Below are positions 8,147-16,279 of a stretch of DNA of 36,098 bases, piece by piece. Below the pieces are notes generated by a model. The model ran no database searches. It was not told the DNA's origin and saw only the letters and a list, made by a program, of their open reading frames with translations. The stretch is from Bacteroidales bacterium. Lineage in GTDB: Bacteria > Bacteroidota > Bacteroidia > Bacteroidales > P3. How positions within the stretch are numbered: the first letter of the stretch is position 1; each line of letters starts with the position of its first letter. The stretch is from contig JAFVBA010000006.1 of assembly GCA_017480245.1 (NCBI GenBank), positions 1-36,098 of the forward strand. Direction: 5' to 3'. Position numbers and translations under genes: made by a program.

Positions 8147-9118
8147 TTATTCAATAACTATTTTCTTTGTGGAAAGACCTTTGTCGGTGGAGATTTGTAA
8201 TAAATAAGAACCTTTTTCTAAGTTCTGAGTGTTGATAGTTGCGGTTTTGCTATTCTCTGTTGAAGAATAAACCGTCTGTCCTGCAAAGTTAGTAATTTTC
8301 AATGAATGTATAACCTCCGAAGAAGAAATATTTATAACATCTTTTGCGGGGTTAGGATAAACAGATATATTGATAAGGGCAATAATGTTCTCTACTGAAA
8401 CATCTTTTGCAGAGAATTTCAAAATAGCCCCGTCACCTATTTCATTAAAAGCATTAAGTGGCACAGCGACGAATGTCAGTTCCGTTTCTTCATCAAAAGG
8501 TATGTTAAAGGCTTTTGATTTAGTTATCTTATTGACGGAACCTTTAATAATTTCGTCTATATTCTCTTTCACGTAGTCCAAATCGTCAAAACCAACTTGT
8601 GCGAAATAGTCCGTCTTTCCTACAAGCATATAGCAAATAGAAGTAGCGCTATTGATAGTAACATCAAGCCTTATTGACGTGTCAGTAGCGGGGGTGATGG
8701 CTAATTCAACATGTGCCTGCTCGTGTCCTAAATCACATACGATTGTTTTGCAATAGAAAACAGAATCATTATCCTTTGTAATAGCAAGGATATTGATATC
8801 GTAATTATCTATTGTTTCAGGCAAAGAGCTAAATATAATAGTATCTATATTACTGTTGTAGTAAATAGAATCTTTTATGGAAGCAAAGATATCCGCAGCA
8901 GAATTGTTTTCATCAATATAACCCGAAACTGCTCCTTCAGGAGTTAGAAAAAGTCCGTACCTGACGCAGTTACTGTCTATAGACAATGCAATTTCAACAC
9001 TTCGTCCTGTTTCTTTCTTACTCCATGTAACGCCTTTTACTGTTACTAACGAATCTTGGGCAAATGCTATTACCGTTAAATAAACAGTAAATCCTAAAAA
9101 TAATAATAACTTTTTCAT
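8147..9118 (-). CDS. Secreted T9SS cargo protein, 324 residues
   Basis: Start ATG 9118 gives MKKLLLFLGFTVYLTVIAFAQ, a standard signal peptide; the longer frame to 9187 would add 23 unlikely residues. The body has two segments of roughly equal size, each with strand-like runs (DSLVTVKGVTWSKKETGRSV; HVELAITPATDTSIRLDVTI) that could be Ig-like repeats. The C-terminus is a T9SS sorting domain (VYPNPAKDVINISS ... TDKGLSTKKIVIE). Its DNA is a mosaic: 8229-8338 is identical to 3909-4018, while the very end matches the gene at 5096, which points to gene conversion. It follows the lipoprotein gene at 9188 by about 70 bases. Confidence 0.82.
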   Translation of the reverse strand: MKKLLLFLGFTVYLTVIAFAQDSLVTVKGVTWSKKETGRSVEIALSIDSNCVRYGLFLTPEGAVSGYIDENNSAADIFASIKDSIYYNSNIDTIIFSSLPETIDNYDINILAITKDNDSVFYCKTIVCDLGHEQAHVELAITPATDTSIRLDVTINSATSICYMLVGKTDYFAQVGFDDLDYVKENIDEIIKGSVNKITKSKAFNIPFDEETELTFVAVPLNAFNEIGDGAILKFSAKDVSVENIIALINISVYPNPAKDVINISSSEVIHSLKITNFAGQTVYSSTENSKTATINTQNLEKGSYLLQISTDKGLSTKKIVIE

Positions 9119-9187
9119 TTTATTAACCTTTCTTTTAAAAGTAGTGCAGTAGTTCTTATGTTGTACTGCACTACAAACATTAAACAA

Positions 9188-9655
9188 CTATTCTCTTGAA
9201 TCGTCTTCTTCATTTGCAACAAAGAATCCTGCCATCTCTTCTTCTGTATAAGCAGCTAAGACATTATCATTTCTATCTACAAATGTGAATTTACCTTCGT
9301 TTGGATTATCTCTGTCATCAGGACCTATGCAGTAAATTATATCACCAGTCAGATTACCCTCAGAGTCTCTGACAAAAATAGGTTGAGGACTAAGTATTAT
9401 TTCACCTGTTAGATAGTTATATGTTCCTGCAACTATAGCATATATATGTCTAATATTGCCATTTGCATCACGGACAATGATATCAACATAGAAAAGACCT
9501 CTGCTTGCACTTAAGTCCTTCTGTGTTACAGTATTTTCAGAATTCCAACGATTGATGTTGTTAGACATTTCATCTTCATCATTGCAGGATGTAAATGTTA
9601 TTGTTCCTGCGGTAAGCAGCATTATTGCTGCTATTGTTTTTAATGTTTTTTGCAT
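9188..9655 (-). CDS. Small acidic-signal lipoprotein, 155 residues
   Basis: Lipobox FTSC with Cys24, then NDEDE as in the gene at 6703. The mature part has a repeated strand pattern (VRDANGNIRHIYAIVAGTYN; DRNDNVLAAYTEEEMAGFF) and ends in an acidic tail. It is a divergent relative of the lipoprotein at 9941: both have D.NG..R, a TG turn, D-rich DNP followed by a FTFVD/VTVID strand, and an acidic end. Sits 22 bases after repeat copy 3 and heads the module with the T9SS gene at 8147. Function unknown; a surface-exposed lipoprotein is the best reading. Confidence 0.8.
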   Translation of the reverse strand: MQKTLKTIAAIMLLTAGTITFTSCNDEDEMSNNINRWNSENTVTQKDLSASRGLFYVDIIVRDANGNIRHIYAIVAGTYNYLTGEIILSPQPIFVRDSEGNLTGDIIYCIGPDDRDNPNEGKFTFVDRNDNVLAAYTEEEMAGFFVANEEDDSRE

Positions 9656-9676
9656 TTTATTATATTTTTAATTGTG

Positions 9677-9905
9677 GTGGTTCTTAACGATTTTTAAATA
9701 TGAATAACGATACAAGAACCAACATTGAATTACCGTTATTCTTCTTGTTTAAAGATGTTCTGAAAAATACTTATTTATACAATATTACATATTCTTTTAC
9801 GTTGTTTTGTACAAATAAGTTTCCTAAAACTTATTTTTTTCAGAACTTCTTTAAACTTCTCGCATGGTTTTAGAAGTTCTTTTACATTTCCATTACCTCC
9901 TTTCT
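9677..9905 (-). repeat. 230-bp structured intergenic element, copy 3 of 3
   Basis: About 90 percent identical by eye to copies 1 and 2. GTTCTGAAA/TTTCAGAAC and AGAACTTCT/AGAAGTTCT arms are intact. The plus-strand frame that spans copies 1 and 2 (68 codons) ends at 58 codons here (TAG 9871), which speaks against it being a conserved gene. It differs from the other copies in following a lipoprotein gene (9941) and not a T9SS gene, with about 35 extra bases before that gene's stop. Confidence 0.8.
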
Positions 9906-9940
9906 TGGTTATAGAAGATTATATAACAGAATGTAATCAG

Positions 9941-10384
9941 TTATTCGTCTTCTCTTGTTTCTACTAAGGCGTCCAAGAAATCTTCAACTGTCATCTTAAC
10001 ATAACATTGTGAGGAGTCAGTATCAATTACTGTTACATAACCTGGATACGGATTATCATCATCTCTCTCATTATATAACTGAACATTTACCCTTTCGCCA
10101 TCCACAGTGGAATAAGTCCTTGTACTTAACTCAAAGAAATTTCCTGTGTCCGTATCAAAAAAGTGTAACACATGAATTGTAACTTCACGTTCAACACCAT
10201 TTCTGTCGGTAAAAGTTTTTACTAATGTTCTACTACCTAAGTAAACTAATTCATTAGTTCCATTTTGAGACTTATTGGTAATAACTCTCCTGTTTATTTC
10301 ATTTTCCTCGTTGCAACTTGTTAATGTTGTTGCAATCATTGTTAAACTTGCGATAGAAAATACCGCTACCCAAACTTTTTTCAT
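9941..10384 (-). CDS. Small lipoprotein next to the sigma/anti-sigma pair
   Basis: 147 residues. Signal peptide MKKVWVAVFSIASLTMIATT, lipobox LTSC with Cys24, followed by NEENE. Distant relative of the lipoprotein at 9188 (shared DRNG, DDDNP and VTVID features, acidic tail). It starts 22 bases after the stop of the anti-sigma-like gene, so it is the first target-type gene of the operon and the likeliest to be tied to signal sensing at the surface. No known domain. Confidence 0.8.
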   Translation of the reverse strand: MKKVWVAVFSIASLTMIATTLTSCNEENEINRRVITNKSQNGTNELVYLGSRTLVKTFTDRNGVEREVTIHVLHFFDTDTGNFFELSTRTYSTVDGERVNVQLYNERDDDNPYPGYVTVIDTDSSQCYVKMTVEDFLDALVETREDE

Positions 10385-10406
10385 GGCTTTTCTTTTTTTG
10401 TTTATA

Positions 10407-11507
10407 TTATTTGTTTGTTATTATGTTATCTACAATACAATATACCAAAGAATTTTCTATGTCCTCGTATATTTTAAAATGAATATTTCCTTCTTTTATA
10501 TCTTCTATTTCTTGCATCGCAAGAAGTAGCTCTTGAGATAAATCTTCCTTTCGAACAAATCTTACATCATATTTTGCAGGATTAATAGATCCATCTATTG
10601 CTGAGAAATTTTTTTTTAAAAATTTAGTGGAGGCTAAATTCTTTCCCTCTTGTTCTTGAACTTGTTTTTGAATATCGTCTCTGACTTTGGTTAATAGTTC
10701 TTTTGCAACTAAATTATCTTTAGTGTTGTTCTTTTTGTCTTCAATTTGTTTATGAATTATCTTATCTATGTCATATAATTGCTCTAAAGAAGGGGCAGAA
10801 TATTGGATACCCATAAAATCTTGCCTACCTATGATTTGTTTATCATAAGGGTTATATGCAACCGTATGAATAAAACCATTATTCGAGTTATCTTTGTATA
10901 TAAATTGGCTGCCACCTATAGATAAATTGTCAGTATTTGCAAATTTCATCCGTAGCGGATAATCTGTTTCTCTGTCTTTTTCAATAGTTATCATACCTGC
11001 TGTTTGTAAATTGTTATTAAACTTTCTGTCAAATTCTTCAAATAAATCTTTTTCTATTTTTATAGTATCTCGTATAATAGTTGTATCTCTTAAATATGTA
11101 GTGTCGTTTATATAATAAACTGTTCTTATTTCTTTTGTTATGTTTTGTGTATTATTTTGTGCAATTGCAGAAATATTATCTTGGGTTGGAGGAACAATCA
11201 TAACAATTAATAAAACAACTGCTGCGACAGAAGAAATTGTTGTCATAACACGCATAATATTTCTTTGCTTTTTCATCTTTTGGCCATAGACTTTTAGTTT
11301 TATCACCTCGGGAGTTATCTTCTTTTCTTTGTCCGTACGTTTAGGCATCGGTAAAGTTATCTTTCCGTCATAGTTCTCTACATCTTGTTTGTAAGTAGGG
11401 TTTTGTTCCAAAAACTCTTCTACTTCTTTTCTCTTTTCTTGCGGCAAGTTATTTTCTACATAGTCCAATAGCGTCGCATAAATCTCAGTTTTATTTTCCT
11501 TATCCAT
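10407..11507 (-). CDS. Membrane-bound anti-sigma-like protein
   Basis: 366 residues. The N-terminal cytoplasmic part (1-84) has the pattern of anti-sigma N-domains (LLDYVENNLPQEKRKEVEEF, about residues 13-32) but lacks the zinc-binding His-Cys-Cys set. One membrane segment lies at 85-106 (MRVMTTISSVAAVVLLIVMIV). The large remainder is periplasmic and has no carboxypeptidase-like or FecR domain I can recognise. The gene starts 13 bases after the ECF sigma stop, the usual arrangement for an anti-sigma factor. Role inferred mainly from position and topology. Confidence 0.7.
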   Translation of the reverse strand: MDKENKTEIYATLLDYVENNLPQEKRKEVEEFLEQNPTYKQDVENYDGKITLPMPKRTDKEKKITPEVIKLKVYGQKMKKQRNIMRVMTTISSVAAVVLLIVMIVPPTQDNISAIAQNNTQNITKEIRTVYYINDTTYLRDTTIIRDTIKIEKDLFEEFDRKFNNNLQTAGMITIEKDRETDYPLRMKFANTDNLSIGGSQFIYKDNSNNGFIHTVAYNPYDKQIIGRQDFMGIQYSAPSLEQLYDIDKIIHKQIEDKKNNTKDNLVAKELLTKVRDDIQKQVQEQEGKNLASTKFLKKNFSAIDGSINPAKYDVRFVRKEDLSQELLLAMQEIEDIKEGNIHFKIYEDIENSLVYCIVDNIITNK

Positions 11508-11520
11508 TTCTTTTACTTTT

Positions 11521-12000
11521 TTATATTTCTTTGTATCTAAGTTCTCTTAATCTCTTTCTTGCTCGGAATATATTGCTTTTTACTACTGCTTTGCTTATAT
11601 TCAGCATTCGGGCAATCTCTTCGTAGGAATATCCTTCCCAAGTGTGCAACATAAGACATTGTTTCCATTCGGCAGGTAGCAATGAAGTAATAGCCTCTAT
11701 ATAGTTTTGGTCTTCCCAAGTCATATCGGCATAAGTATCACTCACTTCAAATATTCCGTTTGCCATCATCTTCCGTTTCTTTTGTATATGAAACTCTTTC
11801 TTTACCAGATTATGTGCTGTGTTAAACAAAAATGCTTTAGACTGCTCTACCGATATTTCTTCATACTTCTTCCACGTAATCATAAAACACTCCTCCACTA
11901 TATCATACGATACAGTTCTATCTCTAAGAAGATTGAAGACATATCCATACAGTTCATCTTCAAACTCTCTTATCAACCGTTTGTAGTCATATTCGGTCAT
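11521..12000 (-). CDS. ECF-type RNA polymerase sigma factor
   Basis: 159 residues. Region 2 spans about 8-72 (EDELYGYVFNLLRD, VEECFMITWKKYEEI, AFLFNTAHNLVKKEF) and region 4 about 100-155, with the helix-turn-helix YSYEEIARMLNISKAVVKSN and the basic end RARKRLRELR. Length and missing regions 1 and 3 place it in the extracytoplasmic-function group. First gene of the minus-strand locus that runs to 3827; the direct targets are probably the lipoprotein and T9SS genes behind it. Promoter recognition motif not determined. Confidence 0.92.
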   Translation of the reverse strand: MTEYDYKRLIREFEDELYGYVFNLLRDRTVSYDIVEECFMITWKKYEEISVEQSKAFLFNTAHNLVKKEFHIQKKRKMMANGIFEVSDTYADMTWEDQNYIEAITSLLPAEWKQCLMLHTWEGYSYEEIARMLNISKAVVKSNIFRARKRLRELRYKEI

Positions 12001-12264
12001 CTTCTTTTGTTCATTTCAGTTTCTCCAGTCATTTTTTAGTTACTTTTTACACAATTGCCTATATAACTAAATACTTTTTTCGGGCAAAAAGTTGCAAAAA
12101 TAATAAAAAAAATTACACTTTTTTTCTAATTCTTTATATTTCAATAAAATAATTTTGCTTTTTTTTTACTTTTTTTAATCTATTCTCATCTTATTCCTCG
12201 GTTTTGTCTTTAGGATATTATGATTTTTCGTAAATTTGCAGACAAATAACAAAGACATTGGATT
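12001..12264. promoter_or_regulatory. Divergent intergenic region, sigma factor and rlmN
   Basis: AT-rich gap of 264 bases. On the plus strand TAAATTTG at 12231-12238 is a -7 box for rlmN, with a TTTG at 12203-12206 but a long 24-base spacer. On the minus strand TATTTTTG (plus CAAAAATA 12095-12102) could serve the sigma-factor gene, leaving a leader of about 90 bases. No gene seen. Confidence 0.45.
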
Positions 12265-13299
12265 ATGCAAGTATTACTTGGACAAACTTCTGAACAGATA
12301 ACCACCATAGCAAAACAAACGGGCGCACCGTCATTCACCGCAAAACAAATCTGTGAGTGGATATACAAAAAAGGTGCAACCGACATAATGCAAATGAGCA
12401 ATCTGCCCTTAAAACTAAGGGAGAAGTTGGCGGAATCTTACACTGTAGGCAGGACACTTTACTCCAAAGAAGTCATATCCGCCGACGGTACGCGCAAATA
12501 TTTGTTTGAGTATTCGGGAGGTGTATTGGTGGAAGCGGTGCTTATCTTTGACGGAAACAGAGTAACGCTTTGCATATCCACACAAGCGGGTTGCAAAATG
12601 AACTGTGCTTTCTGCGCTACGGGAAAGATGGGATTCGTGCGTAATCTTTATGCAAACGAAATTCTTAACATATACAGCGAACTCAACAACCGCTGCCGTG
12701 AAATCAATTCCTTGCTTAAAATAGACAATATTGTTTTCATGGGAATGGGAGAGCCGTTGGATAATTACCAAGAAGTTAAGACATCGCTTGACATTCTTAC
12801 TGCACGATGGGGATATGCCCTTTCTCCGCACAGAATAACCGTATCTACGTGCGGATTTCTTCCTAAGATGAAAGAATTTCTTGACAACACACAGACAGAT
12901 GTTGCCGTTTCGCTGCACAATGCAATCCCTTCGGAAAGAAAAGATATAATGCCGATAGAGAAGGCCTTTCCGATAGAAAAGGTTGTTGAACTGTTGCGGC
13001 AATATGATTGGAAAAAGCAACGCCGCCTTACCTTTGAGTACATCGTATTTAACAATCTCAACGACACTGCCCGTCATATCAACGCAATTGCAAGACTTTT
13101 GAACGGATTGCCTTGCCGCATTAATTTGATACCTTTCAACACCGTACCCGAGACTCTTTTTGTAGGAGCAGATAAAGACAGTATGCAGCAATTTGCCGCC
13201 AAACTTAAAAGCAAAGGTTTCAATACTACAATCCGCCAAAGCAAAGGAGCGGATATTTCCGCCGCCTGCGGCTTGTTATCAACCAAAGAAAGAAATTAA
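12265..13299 (+). CDS. rlmN: 23S rRNA (adenine-2503-C2) methyltransferase RlmN
   Basis: 344 residues, the normal length. Radical SAM cysteines are in AGCKMNCAFCATG (Cys110, 114, 117). The glycine-rich GMGEPLDNY motif binds SAM. The C-terminal AACGLL motif supplies Cys335, the second catalytic cysteine that forms the methyl-enzyme intermediate with the counterpart near the substrate. Methylates A2503 in the peptidyl-transferase centre of 23S rRNA and A37 of some tRNAs. Ends one base before the convergent stop of the FemAB-like gene. Confidence 0.96.
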   Translation: MQVLLGQTSEQITTIAKQTGAPSFTAKQICEWIYKKGATDIMQMSNLPLKLREKLAESYTVGRTLYSKEVISADGTRKYLFEYSGGVLVEAVLIFDGNRVTLCISTQAGCKMNCAFCATGKMGFVRNLYANEILNIYSELNNRCREINSLLKIDNIVFMGMGEPLDNYQEVKTSLDILTARWGYALSPHRITVSTCGFLPKMKEFLDNTQTDVAVSLHNAIPSERKDIMPIEKAFPIEKVVELLRQYDWKKQRRLTFEYIVFNNLNDTARHINAIARLLNGLPCRINLIPFNTVPETLFVGADKDSMQQFAAKLKSKGFNTTIRQSKGADISAACGLLSTKERN

Positions 13300-13300
13300 T

Positions 13301-14224
13301 CTAATAAACGTATTTGGAAATCACTGGTCCTAAACGTTTGGTAAGGATAAACGGCAATTTGCTCCACATCCAATACAGCAGTTTGTTATTTCTAATGTTT
13401 TTCTTCTTATTGGAATATGACCAATACAGCGGAATCTCTTCTCCTTTAAAATGTTTCTTGTAATTATGTACGCTGCTGCCACGCGTACTCCGCCCCAAAG
13501 AATAATAAATTGCGGATTGGTCTTTGGCAAATTGCATCATAGCATAGTGAAGTGCGTAGGAGACGTAGTGTTTATTGTATTTACTTAAAGAAGCAAGCAA
13601 TCCGTTGGCATAGACATCGTTATTATATTTATTAAGTGTCGCTCCGCCCGTGATTTCTTTGCCTTTGTATGCAACGAATACAGTAGTTACGCCTGCCTTA
13701 ACACCGTTTGTAACAATTTTTTTGCTGCTCGGTGCTACGTTTATCTCATGCATACGTTGGCAATAGACTTTATAGAAATCTCTTATCAGTCTTTTACCCG
13801 TTCCCGTCTTGATAACAATTCCGTCTTTTTCGCTCTTGCGGATTTTTCTTCTGATGTCAGAAGAGAGAATTTGCATCACGCTGTCTTTTTCCGACAAGTT
13901 TTTCCAGATAAACAACTTGTCGGCATAGATATAAGGGGAATGGGCAAGCGTATCTCTGATTTCCCACTGCTTTTTTGAGGTGGAGATAATATTTCCTTCC
14001 TCCGTCTCAAAAAGCATAAACGCCGCAGATTTTCTATCCGTAACTTTGTTTTCCATAACTCCCAACGAAAGATAAGGAAGTGAGATAAAAGTTCTGCCGC
14101 ATTGACACATCAAGATGGTTTTTCTTGTTCCCTCTTTGGTAGTATAAGGTATTCGGACGATTTTTTTGGAATATACCGTCTCAAATTGCTTTATAAATTC
14201 ACCGGCATCTGCAAATTCTATCAT
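13301..14224 (-). CDS. FemAB/GNAT-like transferase (VimA-like candidate)
   Basis: 307 residues from ATG 14224; the longer reading needs a GTG. The second half carries the FemAB-type fold signature: GGATLNKYNNDVYANGLLAS, then YSLGRSTRGSSVHNYKKHFK and EEIPLYW, and a basic hydrophobic tail ending LGPVISKYVY. Proteins of this superfamily use acyl-CoA or aminoacyl-tRNA to acylate sugars or peptidoglycan. It lies 46 bases after a WbpB-like gene and with a WbpD-like gene beyond, so a role in modifying an N-acetylated uronic-acid sugar is likely. In Porphyromonas a protein called VimA acts in A-LPS and T9SS cargo anchoring; this gene could be its counterpart, which is an inference. Confidence 0.75.
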   Translation of the reverse strand: MIEFADAGEFIKQFETVYSKKIVRIPYTTKEGTRKTILMCQCGRTFISLPYLSLGVMENKVTDRKSAAFMLFETEEGNIISTSKKQWEIRDTLAHSPYIYADKLFIWKNLSEKDSVMQILSSDIRRKIRKSEKDGIVIKTGTGKRLIRDFYKVYCQRMHEINVAPSSKKIVTNGVKAGVTTVFVAYKGKEITGGATLNKYNNDVYANGLLASLSKYNKHYVSYALHYAMMQFAKDQSAIYYSLGRSTRGSSVHNYKKHFKGEEIPLYWSYSNKKKNIRNNKLLYWMWSKLPFILTKRLGPVISKYVY

Positions 14225-14270
14225 AATGTCAATTTTTAAAAACCCTATACTACATACCACCCATTACATT

Positions 14271-15242
14271 CTACATATTAAACGGGTGCGGTGCTAAAGG
14301 AAGTCTTGCCAATGGGTGATAATCGCCTTTCAGTCCGATAGGAGCGGAATTTCTTATCGTGCTGACAATCTCAATGCAGTTTCTGGCGTCTTCCAATCCA
14401 AATCCGTTGCCTGCAAGTATATTTTTATAACTTTCGGTGTGCAATTCGGTAAATCCACCTGAGAATTCAATTTCTTCTCCTTCGCAAGTAATTTTGCGGT
14501 ATGTTCGTTTGCCTTCGGCTTTTATCTCTTCAGGAATCGTATCATAGTTAATGGAAAGAAAATATCTGACGCGGGCGCGTTTGAACTGCAAAAAACCTGC
14601 CGCTCTGTCGTGCGTATAAATATGAACCGTGTTTTCCTGCAATTCTCCAAATATCCAAGAAAGCATATCATAGAAATGAACGCCGATATTTGTAGCAACA
14701 CCGCCCGATTTGCTGACATCACCTTTCCAAGAAGTGTAATACCAAAGTCCGCGTGAGGTAATATAAGTCAAATCAACGTCAAAAATCTTGTCCTGCGGAG
14801 CATTGTCAATTTTTTTCTTCCACTCAATAATCGCAGGATGCAAGCGCAATTGCAAAATATTATAAACCTTGTGTCCCGTTTCCTTTTCCATCTGTTCCAA
14901 AGCGTCAATATTCCAAGGATTCAACACAATAGGTTTCTCGCAAATGACATCGCAATCATTTTTCAACCCGAAACGGATATGCGAATCGTGAAGATAATTA
15001 GGAGTGCAGACCGTAACGAAATCAAGTTTCTTGTCCGTGCGTTTAATCTTATCTACATAACGGTCAAAACGCTCATACTCGGTATAAAACGAACATTGAG
15101 GAAAATAAGAATCCATAATACCTACGCTGTCAGACTTATCCAAAGCGACAACTAACTCATTACCCGTATCTTTTATGGCTTTCAAATGACGCGGTGCGAT
15201 ATAACCGCCGACACCTATTATTGCAAAATTCTTTTTATTCAT
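14271..15242 (-). CDS. wbpB: Gfo/Idh/MocA oxidoreductase, WbpB/WlbA-like
   Basis: 323 residues from ATG 15242 (MNKKNFAIIGVGGYIAPRH, a Rossmann GxGG motif). The catalytic EKPIVLNPWN motif falls near 100, as in Gfo/Idh/MocA enzymes, and GGVATNIGVHFYDML is the C-terminal half signature of WbpB/WlbA, which oxidises UDP-GlcNAc-uronate at C3 using NAD. The product feeds the transaminase and acetyltransferase steps to UDP-2,3-diacetamido-glucuronate. A WbpD-like acetyltransferase is just upstream; the transaminase (WbpE) and the dehydrogenase that makes the uronate (WbpA) are not in the window. Confidence 0.85.
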   Translation of the reverse strand: MNKKNFAIIGVGGYIAPRHLKAIKDTGNELVVALDKSDSVGIMDSYFPQCSFYTEYERFDRYVDKIKRTDKKLDFVTVCTPNYLHDSHIRFGLKNDCDVICEKPIVLNPWNIDALEQMEKETGHKVYNILQLRLHPAIIEWKKKIDNAPQDKIFDVDLTYITSRGLWYYTSWKGDVSKSGGVATNIGVHFYDMLSWIFGELQENTVHIYTHDRAAGFLQFKRARVRYFLSINYDTIPEEIKAEGKRTYRKITCEGEEIEFSGGFTELHTESYKNILAGNGFGLEDARNCIEIVSTIRNSAPIGLKGDYHPLARLPLAPHPFNM

Positions 15243-15328
15243 ATCAACTTGATTGTTTCTGTATCTTTCCTTATTATCTATCGGTTTGCAAAGATACACA
15301 TTTTATTTTTCTTAATGAAAATCTATTA

Positions 15329-15904
15329 TTATTTTATTCTTTCTACTTTGTCGTTTTCTAATTTATAAACAAAATTACTTTCTTTTTCGGTTGCAATTCC
15401 TTCTTCGTTGAATATAAGACGGTGTCCGTACTCTCCAACCCAACCTAATCTAAAAGCAGGATTACCAATCCAACATTCGTAATCTTTAATGTCCTCACGG
15501 ATGACAGCACCGGCACCTATAAGACAGTATTTGCCTAAAGTATGACCGCAAACTATGGTAGCGTTGGCACCGATTGAGCAACCTTGTTTCAATATTGTAG
15601 GTTTGTATTCGTCTTTACGGGGAACGGCACTGCGGGGATTGATAACATTGGTGAAAACACACGAAGGGCCTAAAAAAACATCCTTTTCACACTTGACACC
15701 TGTATAAACACTGACATTATTCTGTACTTTGCAGTTATCACCCAAAACTACATCGGGAGAAATTACCACATTCTGTCCTATATTGCACTTTTCACCGATT
15801 TCACACCCTTTCATAATATGGGAAAAATGCCAAATCTTAGTTTCTTTTCCTATTTGACAACCTTCATCTATGATTGCCGTTTCGTGTGCAAAGTATTCTT
15901 TCAT
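15329..15904 (-). CDS. wbpD: Hexapeptide acetyltransferase, WbpD/WlbB-like
   Basis: 191 residues. Left-handed beta-helix repeats of the hexapeptide type run from about 10 to 150 (IIDEGCQIGKETKIWHFSHI, IGQNVVISPDVVLGDN, IGANATIVCGHTLG, LIGAGAVI). FTNVINPRSAVPRKDEY is the loop typical of WbpD/WlbB, which acetylates the 3-amino group of UDP-2-acetamido-3-amino-glucuronate. The next gene downstream encodes the WbpB-like dehydrogenase of the same pathway, after an 86-base gap with its own -7 box (TATCTTTG, plus 15289-15296). Family firm; exact sugar inferred. Confidence 0.85.
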   Translation of the reverse strand: MKEYFAHETAIIDEGCQIGKETKIWHFSHIMKGCEIGEKCNIGQNVVISPDVVLGDNCKVQNNVSVYTGVKCEKDVFLGPSCVFTNVINPRSAVPRKDEYKPTILKQGCSIGANATIVCGHTLGKYCLIGAGAVIREDIKDYECWIGNPAFRLGWVGEYGHRLIFNEEGIATEKESNFVYKLENDKVERIK

Positions 15905-15936
15905 TGCAATTGATTATTTAATTTGTTAAATCCGTG

Positions 15937-15968
15937 CAAAGTTAAGAAATTTTCAGATAAGAGGACAA
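15937..15968 (-). promoter_or_regulatory. Promoter of the wbpD-wbpB-FemAB-like group
   Basis: TAACTTTG on the minus strand (plus CAAAGTTA 15937-15944) with a TTG (plus CAA 15966-15968) after 21 bases, about 33 bases before the ATG at 15904. Confidence 0.5.
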
Positions 15969-16084
15969 TAGAACGACAAATTTCCGTCGTTTTGTCAAGA
16001 AATAATAATGTAAAGCGAAATAATTTTACCGTGATACTTATTCACAGAAAAATGTTAAGAAAACGTCGATTTTTGATAAAAAGT

Positions 16085-16115
16085 TTTGTCAGTTAATTAT
16101 TTAGTTGTAAATTTG
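16085..16115 (+). promoter_or_regulatory. Consensus promoter of the rplM-rpsI-rpsB-tsf cluster
   Basis: TTTG (16085-16088), exactly 19 bases, then TAAATTTG (16108-16115). This is the full Bacteroidota consensus and has the same spacing as the promoters ahead of rplU and the 23S rRNA gene. The ATG of rplM lies 165 bases on, leaving a long leader. Confidence 0.8.
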
Positions 16116-16119
16116 CAAA

Positions 16120-16175
16120 CTCTGAAATTGCGTCGGTTTAACCCGTTAATCCATAGCTGACGTGTTGTTTCAGAG
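16120..16175 (+). promoter_or_regulatory. Structured leader of rplM, candidate r-protein autoregulatory element
   Basis: Right after the promoter CTCTGAAA (16120-16127) pairs perfectly with TTTCAGAG (16168-16175). Inside, GCGTC and GACGT pair (five pairs, one G-U). The hairpin sits at the very 5' end of a 165-base leader. Leaders bound by their own ribosomal protein are usual for L13 operons in several phyla, and I recall one proposed for Bacteroidia, but I cannot confirm a match. Confidence 0.5.
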
Positions 16176-16279
16176 GAACTTGAGTGCCGAAAATATTTCT
16201 TATTGGCCTTTGAAATATTTTGAAAAGTGCATTCATTTTAGGTAGATTTTGTAAAATTTTAGTAATTTTAAACAAAAGA

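Noticed and set aside
4889-9873. Plus-strand 68-codon frames starting MNNDTRTNIELPLFF in the three repeat copies (4889, 7940, 9700)
   Set aside because: They lie wholly inside the repeat, the third copy stops at 58 codons, and differences between copies change amino acids freely. Shared translation follows from shared DNA; no signal or domain is present.
12415-13286. Minus-strand frames opposite rlmN, up to 274 codons
   Set aside because: Cys/Arg/His-rich translation typical of antisense reading of a conserved gene; rlmN motifs are complete on the plus strand.
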